Origin: Akkermansiaceae bacterium UBA2367
GTDB taxonomy: Bacteria > Verrucomicrobiota > Verrucomicrobiia > Verrucomicrobiales > DEV007
Direction: 5' to 3'
Assembly (NCBI GenBank): GCA_002344525.1
Contig: DDTJ01000106.1
Span: 178-37,469, forward strand
Length of the DNA stretch: 37,292 bases
Part shown: positions 17,128 through 27,489 of the stretch, in pieces
Position numbering within the stretch: the stretch's first letter is position 1
Layout of the letters: the number at the start of each line of letters is the position of its first letter
Notes under the pieces: generated by a model
What the model saw: the letters and a program-made list of their open reading frames with translations, nothing else
Database searches by the model: none
What the model was told of the DNA's origin: nothing
Program-made: the position numbers and the translations under genes

Positions 17128-17673
17128 TTAAGTCGCCTGCTCCCCTCGTGCCATCACGACCTTGCCCGTTCGCACGGTTTCGATGATGTCGTAGTTGTTC
17201 AGCAGACGGATCGAGGCGTCGACCTTGTCGCTGGCGCCCTCGATGCGGATGACCATCGATGCCTCGGAGAAATCCACCGTCTTGCCGCCGAAATGCTCGA
17301 CGATTTGAAGGATCTCGGTGCGGCGCTCGGCGTTCTCGGCACGGATCTTGATCAGGGCCAATTCGCGCACCACCGCGTCTTCGGGGGTGTGCTCGTGGCA
17401 ATGGATCACGTCGATGAGCTTGTCGCACTGGAGGATGATCTGCGAGAGCCCCGCCGGATCGCCGCTGATTCCGAGGGTCAGCCTCGAAAAACGCGGGTCG
17501 CGCCCCTGCGAGACGACGAGCGAGTCGATGTTGTAGGCCCGGCGCGCGAAGATCTGGCAGATGCGCATGAGCACGCCCGGCTTGTTGTTCACATACATGC
17601 TCAAGGTGTGCCCGTCCACGATGTCAGGGCGCGGTTTGGGCTTGGAGTCGGCGGTCAGGATATCGCGCGTCAT
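17128..17673 (-). CDS. ilvN: Acetolactate synthase small (regulatory) subunit
   Basis: 181 aa from ATG 17673 (MTRDILTADSK); an upstream in-frame ATG at 17751 would add a non-homologous stretch lying in repeat DNA. The ACT domain is at about residues 25-100 (HTLSMYVNNKPGVLMRICQI, YNIDSLVVSQ), followed by the second small-subunit domain (RELALIKIRA, VRTGKVVMARG). It binds valine or a related product to feedback-regulate IlvB in branched-chain amino acid synthesis. It follows ilvB on the same strand after a 167-bp gap filled with inverted repeats, unusually long for ilvBN and possibly a point of differential expression. Confidence 0.95.
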   Translation of the reverse strand: MTRDILTADSKPKPRPDIVDGHTLSMYVNNKPGVLMRICQIFARRAYNIDSLVVSQGRDPRFSRLTLGISGDPAGLSQIILQCDKLIDVIHCHEHTPEDAVVRELALIKIRAENAERRTEILQIVEHFGGKTVDFSEASMVIRIEGASDKVDASIRLLNNYDIIETVRTGKVVMARGEQAT

Positions 17674-17726
17674 AGGGAAACAGGAGTCAAAGGTGGAAGC
17701 GGCCACAGGCCGCTGTAAAAAGTGCG

Positions 17727-17841
17727 AAGGTAAAAAGTGAAAAGTCTGCAAGCGTGGTTGGGTCGCCGGGAACTGGTGGGGGGGAAAGACTTTTTACCTT
17801 TCACCTTCCCACCTTTTACCGGCGGCGAAGCCGCCGCCGGT
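17727..17841. repeat. Inverted repeats in the ilvB-ilvN gap
   Basis: AAGGTAAAAAGT (17727-17738) and ACTTTTTACCTT (17789-17800) are a perfect 12-bp inverted pair 50 bp apart; shorter forms of the same word recur between and beside them. Next to the ilvB stop is a GC hairpin ACCGGCGGC/GCCGCCGGT (17818-17841) without a T-run on the transcribed strand, so it is not a standard terminator. A similar GGTAAA...GTGAAA stretch lies at about 21145-21172. Confidence 0.7.
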
Positions 17842-19589
17842 CAAGTCGAGCCGACCGGCTTCTCCATCTTGTATTTGGGCGGCTCGATGAGCATGTCCTC
17901 AAGGGCCGCACCGGCCGGGATCATGGGGAAGACGTTGTCGGCCTTGATGCACTCGGCGTTGATGAGGACGGGGCCGTCCTTGTGGTCGAGGGCTTCCTGC
18001 AATTTCTTGCGCACGTCGGCAGGGCGCTTGATGTGGATGCCCTTGGCCCCGTAGGCTTCGGCGAGCTTCACGAAATCGGGGTTGCCGACGAGGTCTACGC
18101 CGCTCTCGCGGTTGTCGAAGAAAAGCTCCTGCCACTGGCGCACCATGCCGAGGTAGTGGTTGTTCAGCACGAGGATCTTGATCGGCAGCTTGTGGATCAC
18201 GGCGGTGGCGAGTTCGCAGAGGGTCATCTGGAAGCCCCCGTCGCCGACCACGGCGATCACGGTCTCGTCGGGATGGGCGAACTGCGCCCCGATCGCCGCG
18301 GGGAAGCCGAAGCCCATCGTCCCGGCCCCGCCCGAGCTGATCCACTTGAAGGAGTCGTCGTTGGTGTAGAACTGCGCCGCCCACATCTGGTGCTGGCCCA
18401 CGTCGGTGGTGACGATGGCCTTGCCGCCGGTGAGCTCGTGGATCTCGTCGAGGACCTGCTGCATGCGCAAACCGCCCTGCTTCTTGTAGGAAAGCGGATA
18501 CTTCTTCTTGTAGCCGTCGAGGTGGGCGTTCCACTCGGGATGTTTCGCCTTCTCGACGAGGGGCAGGAGCTGCTTCAAGGCGGCCTTGGCGTCGCCCACG
18601 ATCTGCACGTCGGGCACGATCATCTTGCCCATCTCGGCGGAATCGATGTCGATGTGGACGATCTTCGCCTGGGCGGCGAACTTGTGCGCTTGGCCGATGA
18701 TGCGGTCGTCGAAACGCGAACCCACGTTCAGGATCAGGTCGCATTCGCACACCGCTTTGTTGGCGTAGGCGGTGCCGTGCATGCCCAGCATCCCGAGGGA
18801 GCGCGGATGCGACTCGGGGAAGACGCCCTTGCCGAGCAAGGTCGAGGTCACGGGGGCGTCGATCTTCGTGGCGAGCTCCATCAGTTCGCGCTCGGCCCCG
18901 GAGAGCATGGCCCCGTGGCCCGCGAGGATGAGGGGCTTCTTCGACAGGTTGAGGAGCAGGGCGGCCTCCTTGATCGAGGCTCCGTCGATGTCGAAGGCCG
19001 TCTCCGGCTTGTATCCGGGCAGGTCGATCTCGGCGTCGAGGTCGCCGCTGAAGGGAGACTGGCTCACGTTCTTCGGCACATCGATGAGCACCGGGCCGGG
19101 CCGACCTGTCGTGGCGATGTGGTAGGCCTCCTTCGCGACCTTGGGCAGTTCGTTCGTCTCGCGCACGAGGAAGTTGTGCTTCACCACGGGGATGGTGATG
19201 CCGAAGATGTCGGCCTCCTGGAAAGCATCCTTGCCGAGCATCCACGTCACCTGCTGGCCCGTCACGATGATCATGGGCACGGAATCCATCTGCGCGGTCA
19301 TGATCCCGGTAATCGTGTTCCCCGCGCCGGGGCCGGAGGTCACGAGCACCACGGCGGGCTTGCCGGTGGCGCGGGCGTAGCCGTCGGCCATGTGGGTCGC
19401 CCCCTGCTCGTGGCGGGTGAGAACAAATTTCATGTTCGACTTCACCGTCTCCAGCGCGTCGAAGATGGGCAGAGCGGCACCGCCGGAGTAGCCGAAGACG
19501 TACTCAATGCCGAGGCTGTCGAGCGTCATGATCAGCGCCTGCGCTCCGTCGAGCGGCTCCTGCTGTTTTTTCGATTTTTTCGCGGCCAT
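17841..19589 (-). CDS. ilvB: Acetolactate synthase large (catalytic) subunit
   Basis: 582 aa TPP-dependent enzyme joining pyruvate with pyruvate or 2-ketobutyrate, the first common step of Val/Leu/Ile synthesis. Seen: GYSGGAALPIFDAL and the catalytic glutamate in TRHEQGATHMADGYAR (Glu61), the FAD-domain LGMLGMHGTAYAN, and the TPP/Mg motif GDGGFQMTLCELATAVIHK ending NNHYLGMVRQWQE. The start at 19589 gives a normal N-terminus. Upstream lies a ~210-bp leader packed with hairpins, and ilvN follows. Length and motifs are complete. Confidence 0.97.
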   Translation of the reverse strand: MAAKKSKKQQEPLDGAQALIMTLDSLGIEYVFGYSGGAALPIFDALETVKSNMKFVLTRHEQGATHMADGYARATGKPAVVLVTSGPGAGNTITGIMTAQMDSVPMIIVTGQQVTWMLGKDAFQEADIFGITIPVVKHNFLVRETNELPKVAKEAYHIATTGRPGPVLIDVPKNVSQSPFSGDLDAEIDLPGYKPETAFDIDGASIKEAALLLNLSKKPLILAGHGAMLSGAERELMELATKIDAPVTSTLLGKGVFPESHPRSLGMLGMHGTAYANKAVCECDLILNVGSRFDDRIIGQAHKFAAQAKIVHIDIDSAEMGKMIVPDVQIVGDAKAALKQLLPLVEKAKHPEWNAHLDGYKKKYPLSYKKQGGLRMQQVLDEIHELTGGKAIVTTDVGQHQMWAAQFYTNDDSFKWISSGGAGTMGFGFPAAIGAQFAHPDETVIAVVGDGGFQMTLCELATAVIHKLPIKILVLNNHYLGMVRQWQELFFDNRESGVDLVGNPDFVKLAEAYGAKGIHIKRPADVRKKLQEALDHKDGPVLINAECIKADNVFPMIPAGAALEDMLIEPPKYKMEKPVGST

Positions 19590-19595
19590 GTTGGA

Positions 19596-19796
19596 GAAAT
19601 TGGGTGTTTTTCGGTAAAGAAGCCAATTTCTGACAAGATCGCAAGCGATTTCAATGAAGATTTAGGTGAAAATCGACAATTTTCCAAAGACACATTCCCG
19701 AAAACTCGCATTTTTCGGAGAAAACCCACGATTTTCCACTCTCACACAGCGCCGACGCTGGAAAAGTCGGGTGTGCCCATCCAAATTCGACTTTCC
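19596..19796 (-). promoter_or_regulatory. Hairpin-array leader of ilvB (candidate cis-regulatory RNA)
   Basis: Between a TATAAT-containing palindrome (19813-19820) and the ilvB ATG lie consecutive perfect or near-perfect hairpins: 19760-19796 (GGAAAAGTCG/CGACTTTCC), 19720-19736 (GAAAA/TTTTC), 19698-19718 (CCGAAAA/TTTTCGG), 19668-19684 (GAAAAT/ATTTTC) and 19596-19630 (GAAATTGG/CCAATTTC). The middle three have interchangeable arms, so alternative pairings are possible. The region is visibly A/T-richer than its surroundings. No peptide rich in Val, Leu or Ile codons was recognised. A regulatory role is inferred. Confidence 0.4.
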
Positions 19797-19820
19797 TTTA
19801 GCGATCCCTTGAATTATAAT
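19793..19820 (+). promoter_or_regulatory. Candidate promoter of the 53-aa gene; its -10 is palindromic toward ilvB
   Basis: TATAAT at 19815-19820 is a perfect -10; TTTCCT at 19793-19798 is a weak -35 with 16-bp spacing. Because ATTATAAT is its own reverse complement, the minus strand also carries TATAAT here, properly placed to start an ilvB leader near 19800. Confidence 0.45.
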
Positions 19821-19844
19821 TACCATAATTAAATCCATCACCTC

Positions 19845-20006
19845 ATGGGATTCCTCTTCGCTCTCATCGTCTCCTCCATCGCCGGAGGCATCGGCTGGTG
19901 GATCGGCGACTTCTTCGGTCTCGCCGCCGCGCTGATGTCCAGCTCCGTCGCCAGCGTGATCGGCTGGTGGTACGGGATGAAGTGGAACCGGGAGTATTTC
20001 GGGTGA
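19845..20006 (+). CDS. 53-aa membrane protein with two glycine-rich helices
   Basis: ATG 19845 to TGA 20006. Two hydrophobic helices (residues about 2-20 and 24-43) each end in a similar unit, GGIGWWIG and SVIGWWYG, suggesting an internal duplication; glycine spacing (GxxxG-like) favours tight helix packing. The tail KWNREYFG is charged. The coding case rests on a perfect TATAAT 24 bp upstream, the organised hydrophobicity, and GC-rich codons starting abruptly at the ATG after A/T-rich DNA. It ends 8 bp before the convergent phosphotransferase stop. Function unknown. Confidence 0.7.
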   Translation: MGFLFALIVSSIAGGIGWWIGDFFGLAAALMSSSVASVIGWWYGMKWNREYFG

Positions 20007-20014
20007 GGTTTCCG

Positions 20015-21124
20015 CTACGCGTTCCTCTCCAAAATCCCCCGCATCTTCCCCTCGCGCGCCTCGATGCTTTCGCAAAGGGCGAACTGGACCCGGGCGCGGT
20101 TCAGGTTCTGGGCCTCGTAGTTGACTTTGAAATACACGTCCCCGGCGAGGTAGTCGGTGAAGAAGCGCAGGCCCAGCTCGAAGGCGATGAGCCGGACGGA
20201 ATCGTAGAGGTAGCGCTTGTCGGCTTCGGTGAGGAAACCCCTCGCCTCGGCGAGGTAGCCGCGCACGAGCGATTCGAAGAGATCGAGGTCGAGGTAGACC
20301 TCACTGAGATCGCTGGTCTCCTCCCCCGCCGGATTGCAGCCGCTGCGCACCGCGTCGCCGAAGTCGTAGTGGATCAGGCCGGGCTTCACGGTGTCGAGAT
20401 CGACGATGGCGGTACCTTTGCCGGTAAAGTCGTCGATCATCACGTTGGTGATTTTCGGATCGCCGTGGATGGGGCGCAGGCACAGCTCGCCAGCCTCCTT
20501 CGCGCTCTCGAGGACGCCGACGAAATCGCGACGCTGCTCGACGAACTTGGCGAGGCGGCGGGCCTCGGAGACGGCGGCGAGCCGGGACTGCGCCTCCGGC
20601 GCGGCCAAGACGCGGTCGTAGCTCGCGAGATAGCCGGGGGTGATGTGGAAGCCCGGCAGAGTGTCGGCGAGGCCCTCGGTGGGAAAGTCGGAGATGATGC
20701 GCTGGAAATGCCCGAGGACGCGCCCCGCCTCGGCGGCGTGCTCGGGTTCGCTGACCTTCTCGTAGTTCGTCGAACTGGCGATCATGGAGAGGGCGCGCCA
20801 GCATTCGCCCTTCGGGTCGACGACGTAGTCCGCCCCGTCCTTCGCCGGGATCACGCGCGGAAGCTGCCAGATGCGATCGGCGTGATCTGCCTCGGACTCG
20901 ATGCGGCGGTGGGCGTGGTCGGTCACGGCCTTCATGTTCGCCATGACCGCGACGGGATCCTTGAAGACGGCCCGGTTGATGCGCTGGAGGATGAACTGCT
21001 CCTCGGAGAAGGTCGTACGCAAGATGACGCGGTAGGTGTCGTTGACGTTGCCCGCGCCAATGGGCTGCAAGGCGACGAGACGTCCGGGGATGTCGAACTG
21101 GGTGGCGATGGATTCCGCGATCAT
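20015..21124 (-). CDS. APH-fold phosphotransferase, N-acetylhexosamine-kinase-like
   Basis: 369 aa with an aminoglycoside-phosphotransferase/choline-kinase fold. The N-terminal nucleotide-binding lobe has IGAGNVNDTYRV (about residues 22-33) and EQFILQRIN. The catalytic loop is PIHGDPKITNVMID and the metal motif is AIVDLDTVKPGLIHYDFGDA. The HGDPKxxN and DLDTVxPG forms are those of bacterial NahK-like kinases, which phosphorylate N-acetylhexosamines at C1; homoserine or aminoglycoside kinases are less likely. The substrate is inferred only. Separated from the upstream arg genes by a 330-bp repeat-containing gap, so probably transcribed independently. Confidence 0.8.
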   Translation of the reverse strand: MIAESIATQFDIPGRLVALQPIGAGNVNDTYRVILRTTFSEEQFILQRINRAVFKDPVAVMANMKAVTDHAHRRIESEADHADRIWQLPRVIPAKDGADYVVDPKGECWRALSMIASSTNYEKVSEPEHAAEAGRVLGHFQRIISDFPTEGLADTLPGFHITPGYLASYDRVLAAPEAQSRLAAVSEARRLAKFVEQRRDFVGVLESAKEAGELCLRPIHGDPKITNVMIDDFTGKGTAIVDLDTVKPGLIHYDFGDAVRSGCNPAGEETSDLSEVYLDLDLFESLVRGYLAEARGFLTEADKRYLYDSVRLIAFELGLRFFTDYLAGDVYFKVNYEAQNLNRARVQFALCESIEAREGKMRGILERNA

Positions 21125-21234
21125 GGGAAGCCGGGAGGGTAATCGGTAAAGGGTGAACGGTAAACCGTGAAAGCTACGGCTCCCGTTGAGGACGCGGCCC
21201 CTTCCATTTCAATCCAGCTCCGATTGAAGGAAAC

Positions 21235-21311
21235 GGCCCACGGAATCCACGGAATCCACGGAAACTCACGGAATTTCAGGCATGGGAAACGAAAGTTCCG
21301 TTCCGTGGGCC
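21235..21311. repeat. CACGGAA palindrome, copy 1
   Basis: Perfect 11-bp ends GGCCCACGGAA (21235-21245) and TTCCGTGGGCC (21301-21311) enclose further CCACGGAA/TCACGGAA direct repeats. The second copy is at 31627-31695. In both places it is followed by a CTTCGACGCGGCT-like linker and then the 77-bp hairpin. Confidence 0.85.
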
Positions 21312-21343
21312 TCCAGCTTCTTTCGACGCGGCTTCGCTTTCTG

Positions 21344-21420
21344 GTAGAGAAGTTCGTGAGAACTTCTCCCCGCCCGGCGTTTCAAGGGAGGCTCGTCGAA
21401 GTTCTCACGAACTTCGCTAC
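21344..21420. repeat. 77-bp nested-hairpin element, copy 1
   Basis: Begins GTAGAGAAGTTCGTGAGAAC and ends with its near-perfect reverse complement (one mismatch in 23). Each arm is itself a hairpin, GAAGTTC-GTGA-GAACTTC on the left and GAAGTTC-TCAC-GAACTTC on the right. Copies 2 and 3 are at 31531-31607 and 31731-31806 and differ at only a few central bases. Confidence 0.92.
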
Positions 21421-21455
21421 GGCTCACGGAGCCTGGAACGACGCTGATCAGAACC

Positions 21456-22364
21456 TCATCGCTCCCGCGCCAAGGCCAGCAGGATCGCCTTCTGCGCGTG
21501 CAGGCGGTTCTCGGCCTGCTGGAAGAGCTCGTCGGCGCGTTCCTCGAACAACGCACCACAAATCTCCTTGTCGCGGTAGGCGGGCAGGCAGTGCTGCACG
21601 ATGGCACCGGGATTGGCCAGATCGACGAGACTTTGGTTGATCTGATAAGGCGCGAGGATTTTCAGGCGCTCCTCCGCCTCGGCCTCGCGGCCCATGCTGA
21701 CCCAAGTGTCGGTGTAGAGCACGTCGGCCCCGCGCGCGGCGGATTCGACCTCCTCGGTCAAGGTCACGGGGGCTTCGCCGAGGCGGGCCATGAAGGCGTC
21801 GTCAGGCTGGAAGGCTTTGGGCGCGGCGACGACGAGCTCGAAGCCAAGCCTTTTCGCGGCCCAAGCCCAGGAACGGCCCATGTTGCAGTCGCCGTCGCCG
21901 AAGAAGACGATCTTCTTCCCCTCCCAGCCGCCGAGCCGTTCGCGGATGGTGAGGAGGTCGGCGAGGATCTGGCAGGGATGCTCCTCGTCGGTGAGGGCAT
22001 TGATCGTGGGAATCCGCCCGTATTCGGCGAAATCGACGACGTCCTGCTGCGCGTAGGTGCGGATGATGGCCCCGTGGACCATGCGCCCGAGGACGCGGGC
22101 GGTATCCCGGATCGGCTCGCCGCGGCCGAGCTGGATGTCGTTCGCGTTGAGGAAAAGCGGGCGCGCCCCGAGTTCGGTCAGGCCCACCTCGAAGCTCACG
22201 CGCGTGCGCGTCGAGGACTTCGTGAAAATCATCGCCCAAGTCTCCCCGGCGAGTTCCGTCCCGATGCGTCCGCGGACGCGCCCTGCCTTCAGGACGAGGG
22301 CGTGGTCGACGAGGGCGGCGATCTCGTCCGCCGTGAGCTGCTCGATGCCGAGGAGGTGTTTCAT
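21456..22364 (-). CDS. argF: Ornithine carbamoyltransferase
   Basis: 302 aa; makes citrulline from ornithine and carbamoyl phosphate in arginine synthesis. The carbamoyl-phosphate loop STRTR (residues 51-55), the HPCQILADLLT segment, DTWVSMGRE and HCLPAYRDKEI near the C-terminus are present. The middle loop reads FGDGDCNMGRSW instead of the commoner GDGNN form. It is the last gene of argB-argD-argF on the minus strand, 22 bp after argD. The repeat-rich gap after its stop has no clear terminator. Confidence 0.94.
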   Translation of the reverse strand: MKHLLGIEQLTADEIAALVDHALVLKAGRVRGRIGTELAGETWAMIFTKSSTRTRVSFEVGLTELGARPLFLNANDIQLGRGEPIRDTARVLGRMVHGAIIRTYAQQDVVDFAEYGRIPTINALTDEEHPCQILADLLTIRERLGGWEGKKIVFFGDGDCNMGRSWAWAAKRLGFELVVAAPKAFQPDDAFMARLGEAPVTLTEEVESAARGADVLYTDTWVSMGREAEAEERLKILAPYQINQSLVDLANPGAIVQHCLPAYRDKEICGALFEERADELFQQAENRLHAQKAILLALARER

Positions 22365-22386
22365 GGTTTTGTTAGACAGGGTTGGA

Positions 22387-23682
22387 TCAGCGACCCGACA
22401 GGGTCGAGAGGACGCCGTGGAAAACCGCCAAAGCCTCGTCCACCTCCGCGTCGGTCACATTCAAAGGCGGCAGCCAGCGCACCACCGTCTCCCCTGCCGG
22501 TACCGTCAAAAGCCCGGCCTCGCGAGCGGCGTTCACCACAAAGATTGACGGTGTTTTGCCGGAAGCGGCGAATCCCGGCACGTCGGCCATCGCCTGCGCG
22601 TCGAGGACGAAACCCAGCATCAGCCCGACGCCGCGCAACTCGGAAAGGACGGGGAAATCCCATGTCGCCACGGCCTCGCGGATGCGGGACTCCTGGCGTT
22701 TCACGTTGGCGAGGACGCCTCCGTCCCCGATCTCGCCGAGCACGGCGAGGGCCACGGCACAGGCCAGCGGCGTGCCGCCGAAGGTCGATCCGTGCGTGCC
22801 CGGCCCCATCGCGGCGGCGTGCTCGTCGGCGACCCAGAGAGCCCCCATCGGAAAACCGCCGGCGAAACCCTTGGCCCAGCTCACCGCATCGGGCTCGACC
22901 GCCGCGCCGCTGCCCGCCAGCACGGTGCGCCAGCCGCACCAGTCGCCAGTGCGCCCCGCGCCGCATTGAACCTCGTCGAACATCAGGAGCAGGTCGAACT
23001 CGTCGCGCAGTCTCGCGGCTTCGGCGAAGAACTCGGGCGTGGCGACGTGGATGCCGCCTTCCCCTTGGACCGGCTCGAAAAGGATCGCCGCCGTTTTCTC
23101 CGTGACCGCTTCGCGCAGGGTCGCGGGATCGTTGAAGGGCATGTGGAGGAAGCCGGGCAGGAGCGGGTCGAAGCCGACCTTCACCTTCTCCTGCCCCGTC
23201 GCGGCGATACCGCCGAGGGTGCGCCCGTGGAAGGACTGCCGACAGGTGACGACCACGTTTTTCCCGGATTCCGCGCCGTATTTCTCCCAAGCCCGCTTCC
23301 GCGCCAGCTTGATGAGGCCGTCGTTGGCCTCGGCCCCGCTGTTGCAGAAGAAGGCCTTGCCGGGGCGCTCCATCATCGTCTCAACAACGAAGCGGGCGAG
23401 CTCGGCCTGCTGCCGTACCCAGTAGAGGTTCGAGCAGTGGATCAGCTCCGCCGCCTGTGCCGCGAGGGCCTCGACCATGACCTGCGGGCTGTGCCCCAAC
23501 GAGCAGACCGCGACGCCGCTGGAGAAGTCGAGATAGCGACGCCCCTCCTCGGACCAGAGCCAGACGCCCTCGCCGCGCGCGAAGGCGACGGGGAAACGCC
23601 CGTAGTTGCCGAGGACGTAGCGGTTCATCAGCTCCTCCGTAGAGAGGGAAGAGGAGGTGGTTTTGTCAGGAACGACGCTCAT
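22387..23682 (-). CDS. argD: Acetylornithine aminotransferase
   Basis: 431 aa class III PLP enzyme that transaminates N-acetylglutamate semialdehyde. Seen: the N-terminal NRYVLGNYGRFPVAF typical of ArgD, NSGAEANDGLIKLAR, LLMFDEVQCGAGRTG, and the PLP lysine in SWAKGFAGGFPMGA. The start at 23682 overlaps the argB stop (ATGA, 23679-23682); a later Met at 23628 (MNRYVLGNYG) is also possible. Placement between argB and argF supports the arginine assignment over other class III aminotransferases. Confidence 0.95.
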   Translation of the reverse strand: MSVVPDKTTSSSLSTEELMNRYVLGNYGRFPVAFARGEGVWLWSEEGRRYLDFSSGVAVCSLGHSPQVMVEALAAQAAELIHCSNLYWVRQQAELARFVVETMMERPGKAFFCNSGAEANDGLIKLARKRAWEKYGAESGKNVVVTCRQSFHGRTLGGIAATGQEKVKVGFDPLLPGFLHMPFNDPATLREAVTEKTAAILFEPVQGEGGIHVATPEFFAEAARLRDEFDLLLMFDEVQCGAGRTGDWCGWRTVLAGSGAAVEPDAVSWAKGFAGGFPMGALWVADEHAAAMGPGTHGSTFGGTPLACAVALAVLGEIGDGGVLANVKRQESRIREAVATWDFPVLSELRGVGLMLGFVLDAQAMADVPGFAASGKTPSIFVVNAAREAGLLTVPAGETVVRWLPPLNVTDAEVDEALAVFHGVLSTLSGR

Positions 23683-24566
23683 TGGACGATTTCGGTCCCG
23701 ATGCCCTCGGTGGTGAAAATCTCGAGCAGCAGCGAATGCGCGATGCGCCCGTCGATCATGTGGACCTTGCCGACGCCGGCGCGCAGCGCCTCGACCGAGG
23801 AGCGCACCTTCGGGATCATGCCCCCGGCGATGGTGCCGTCGGCGATGAGTCCCTCGACCTCGTCGGCTTTTAAAGAATGGATAAGGGTGCTCTCGTCCTT
23901 GGGGTCGCGCATCAGTCCGAGCACGTCGCTGAGGTAGACGAGCTTCGTCGCCTTCAACTCCGCGGCGAGGGCGCTCGCGGCGAGGTCGGCGTTCACGTTC
24001 AGGCTGAGGAGCGTGCCGCGTTCCGAGGCGATGGGGGAAACGACCGGGACAATCTCCGTCGCGATGGCGGCGTGGATTTTGGAAAGGTCGAAGCCGGTGA
24101 CGCGGCCGACGCGGCCAAGGGAGACCTCGCGGCCTTGCTCCTGCGACCAGCCCACGATGCGCTCGCCGATGAAGGCCTCGTTGCCCGGCACGCCGATGGC
24201 GCGTCCGCCGAAAGCCTCGATGCCCTGCACCAGCCCCGGATTGATCTCGCGGCTGAGGGTACGCTCGACCAGATCCATAGCTTCATCGGAGGTGACGCGC
24301 AGCCCACCGACGAATTCCGCGTCGAGGCCCGCTGCCTTCATCGCCGCCGAGATCGCCTTGCCCCCGCCGTGGACGAGGACGGGATTGATCCCCGCGACCT
24401 CCATGAAAACCACGTCGCGGAGGAGGCGCCTCACCAGCCCCGGATCGTCCATGGCGCTGCCGCCCACCTTGATGAGGAAGGTGTGCCCGCGGAACTGCTG
24501 CAAGTAGGGCAGGGCCTCCAAAAGCACGGCGGCCTTCTCGATCTGCTGCTGGAAAGGGGTGCCCAT
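23679..24566 (-). CDS. argB: Acetylglutamate kinase
   Basis: 295 aa from ATG 24566 (MGTPFQQQIEKAAVLLEALP), the usual ArgB N-terminus; a longer frame begins at 24674 but would run through repeat DNA. It phosphorylates N-acetylglutamate, the second step of arginine synthesis. Seen: LIKVGGSAMDD and PVLVHGGGKAIS for nucleotide and substrate binding, LLSLNVNADLAASALA, and GMIPKVRSS. It is the first gene of an argBDF unit; argC, argJ, argG and argH are not in the window. Arginine feedback on this enzyme is common in the pathway, but the arginine-sensing extension was not checked. Confidence 0.96.
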   Translation of the reverse strand: MGTPFQQQIEKAAVLLEALPYLQQFRGHTFLIKVGGSAMDDPGLVRRLLRDVVFMEVAGINPVLVHGGGKAISAAMKAAGLDAEFVGGLRVTSDEAMDLVERTLSREINPGLVQGIEAFGGRAIGVPGNEAFIGERIVGWSQEQGREVSLGRVGRVTGFDLSKIHAAIATEIVPVVSPIASERGTLLSLNVNADLAASALAAELKATKLVYLSDVLGLMRDPKDESTLIHSLKADEVEGLIADGTIAGGMIPKVRSSVEALRAGVGKVHMIDGRIAHSLLLEIFTTEGIGTEIVQ

Positions 24567-24619
24567 GGGGAAATTCGGGAAGCGAGGAAGATCGCCGGAT
24601 TTGTCCGGGGGGCAAGATG

Positions 24620-24738
24620 AAATCCGAAGTCGCTTCGCTGGACCGCTGATCCGCACTGATTTTTCCAAGCCCAAGAAAAAGATCAGCGGAAATCAGCGAA
24701 GATCAGCGGTCGCCGGAGGCCAAATTCGGATTTCGGAT

Positions 24739-24740
<2 letters not shown>
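24620..24740. repeat. GATCAGCG-family palindromic repeat between the kinase gene and argB
   Basis: GACCGCTGATC (24641-24651) and GATCAGCGGTC (24701-24711) are a perfect 11-bp inverted pair with further AATCAGCG and GATCAGCG words inside. Outside them AAATCCGAA (24620-24628) pairs with TTCGGATTT, which occurs twice (24725-24733 and 24732-24740). The structure spans the whole gap from the kinase stop toward the argB start. Confidence 0.8.
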
Positions 24741-27285
<2,545 letters not shown>

Positions 27286-27489
27286 GTAAGGGACGAACTC
27301 GGGCGCGGTGGCGCTGTCTAGCTAGGTCTTGCCCGCATCCGGCGGCAATGCAAGCGCGAAGGGACCAATATAAAGGGGGCTGTGGCAAATTTCACGGAAT
27401 TTAAGCATCTTTTTCCTCGCGCCTCCTCTTCGCGAAAGCGGTGGCGCACCGCGAGGGTCGCGCTAGCTTCACGAACTCCACGGACACCC

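Larger units (their letters stand above)
21125..21455. other. 331-bp intergenic region carrying repeat elements
   Basis: Between argF (stop) and the phosphotransferase gene (start). It holds a GGTAAA/GTGAAA-type stretch (about 21145-21172), the CACGGAA palindrome (21235-21311) and the 77-bp nested hairpin (21344-21420). No gene is seen. Confidence 0.7.

Noticed and set aside
17818..17841. Intrinsic terminator after ilvB
   Set aside because: The GC hairpin is strong, but on the minus strand it is followed by GGTAAAAGG, not a T-run.
17754..19832. 692-codon + strand frame opposite ilvB
   Set aside because: Shadow of ilvB; no recognisable domain and unusual His/Val/Gly-rich composition.
27286..27489. 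Divergent promoter between the kinase gene and polX (TATAAA at 27369-27374)
   Set aside because: The hexamer is good but no acceptable -35 lies at normal spacing on either strand.
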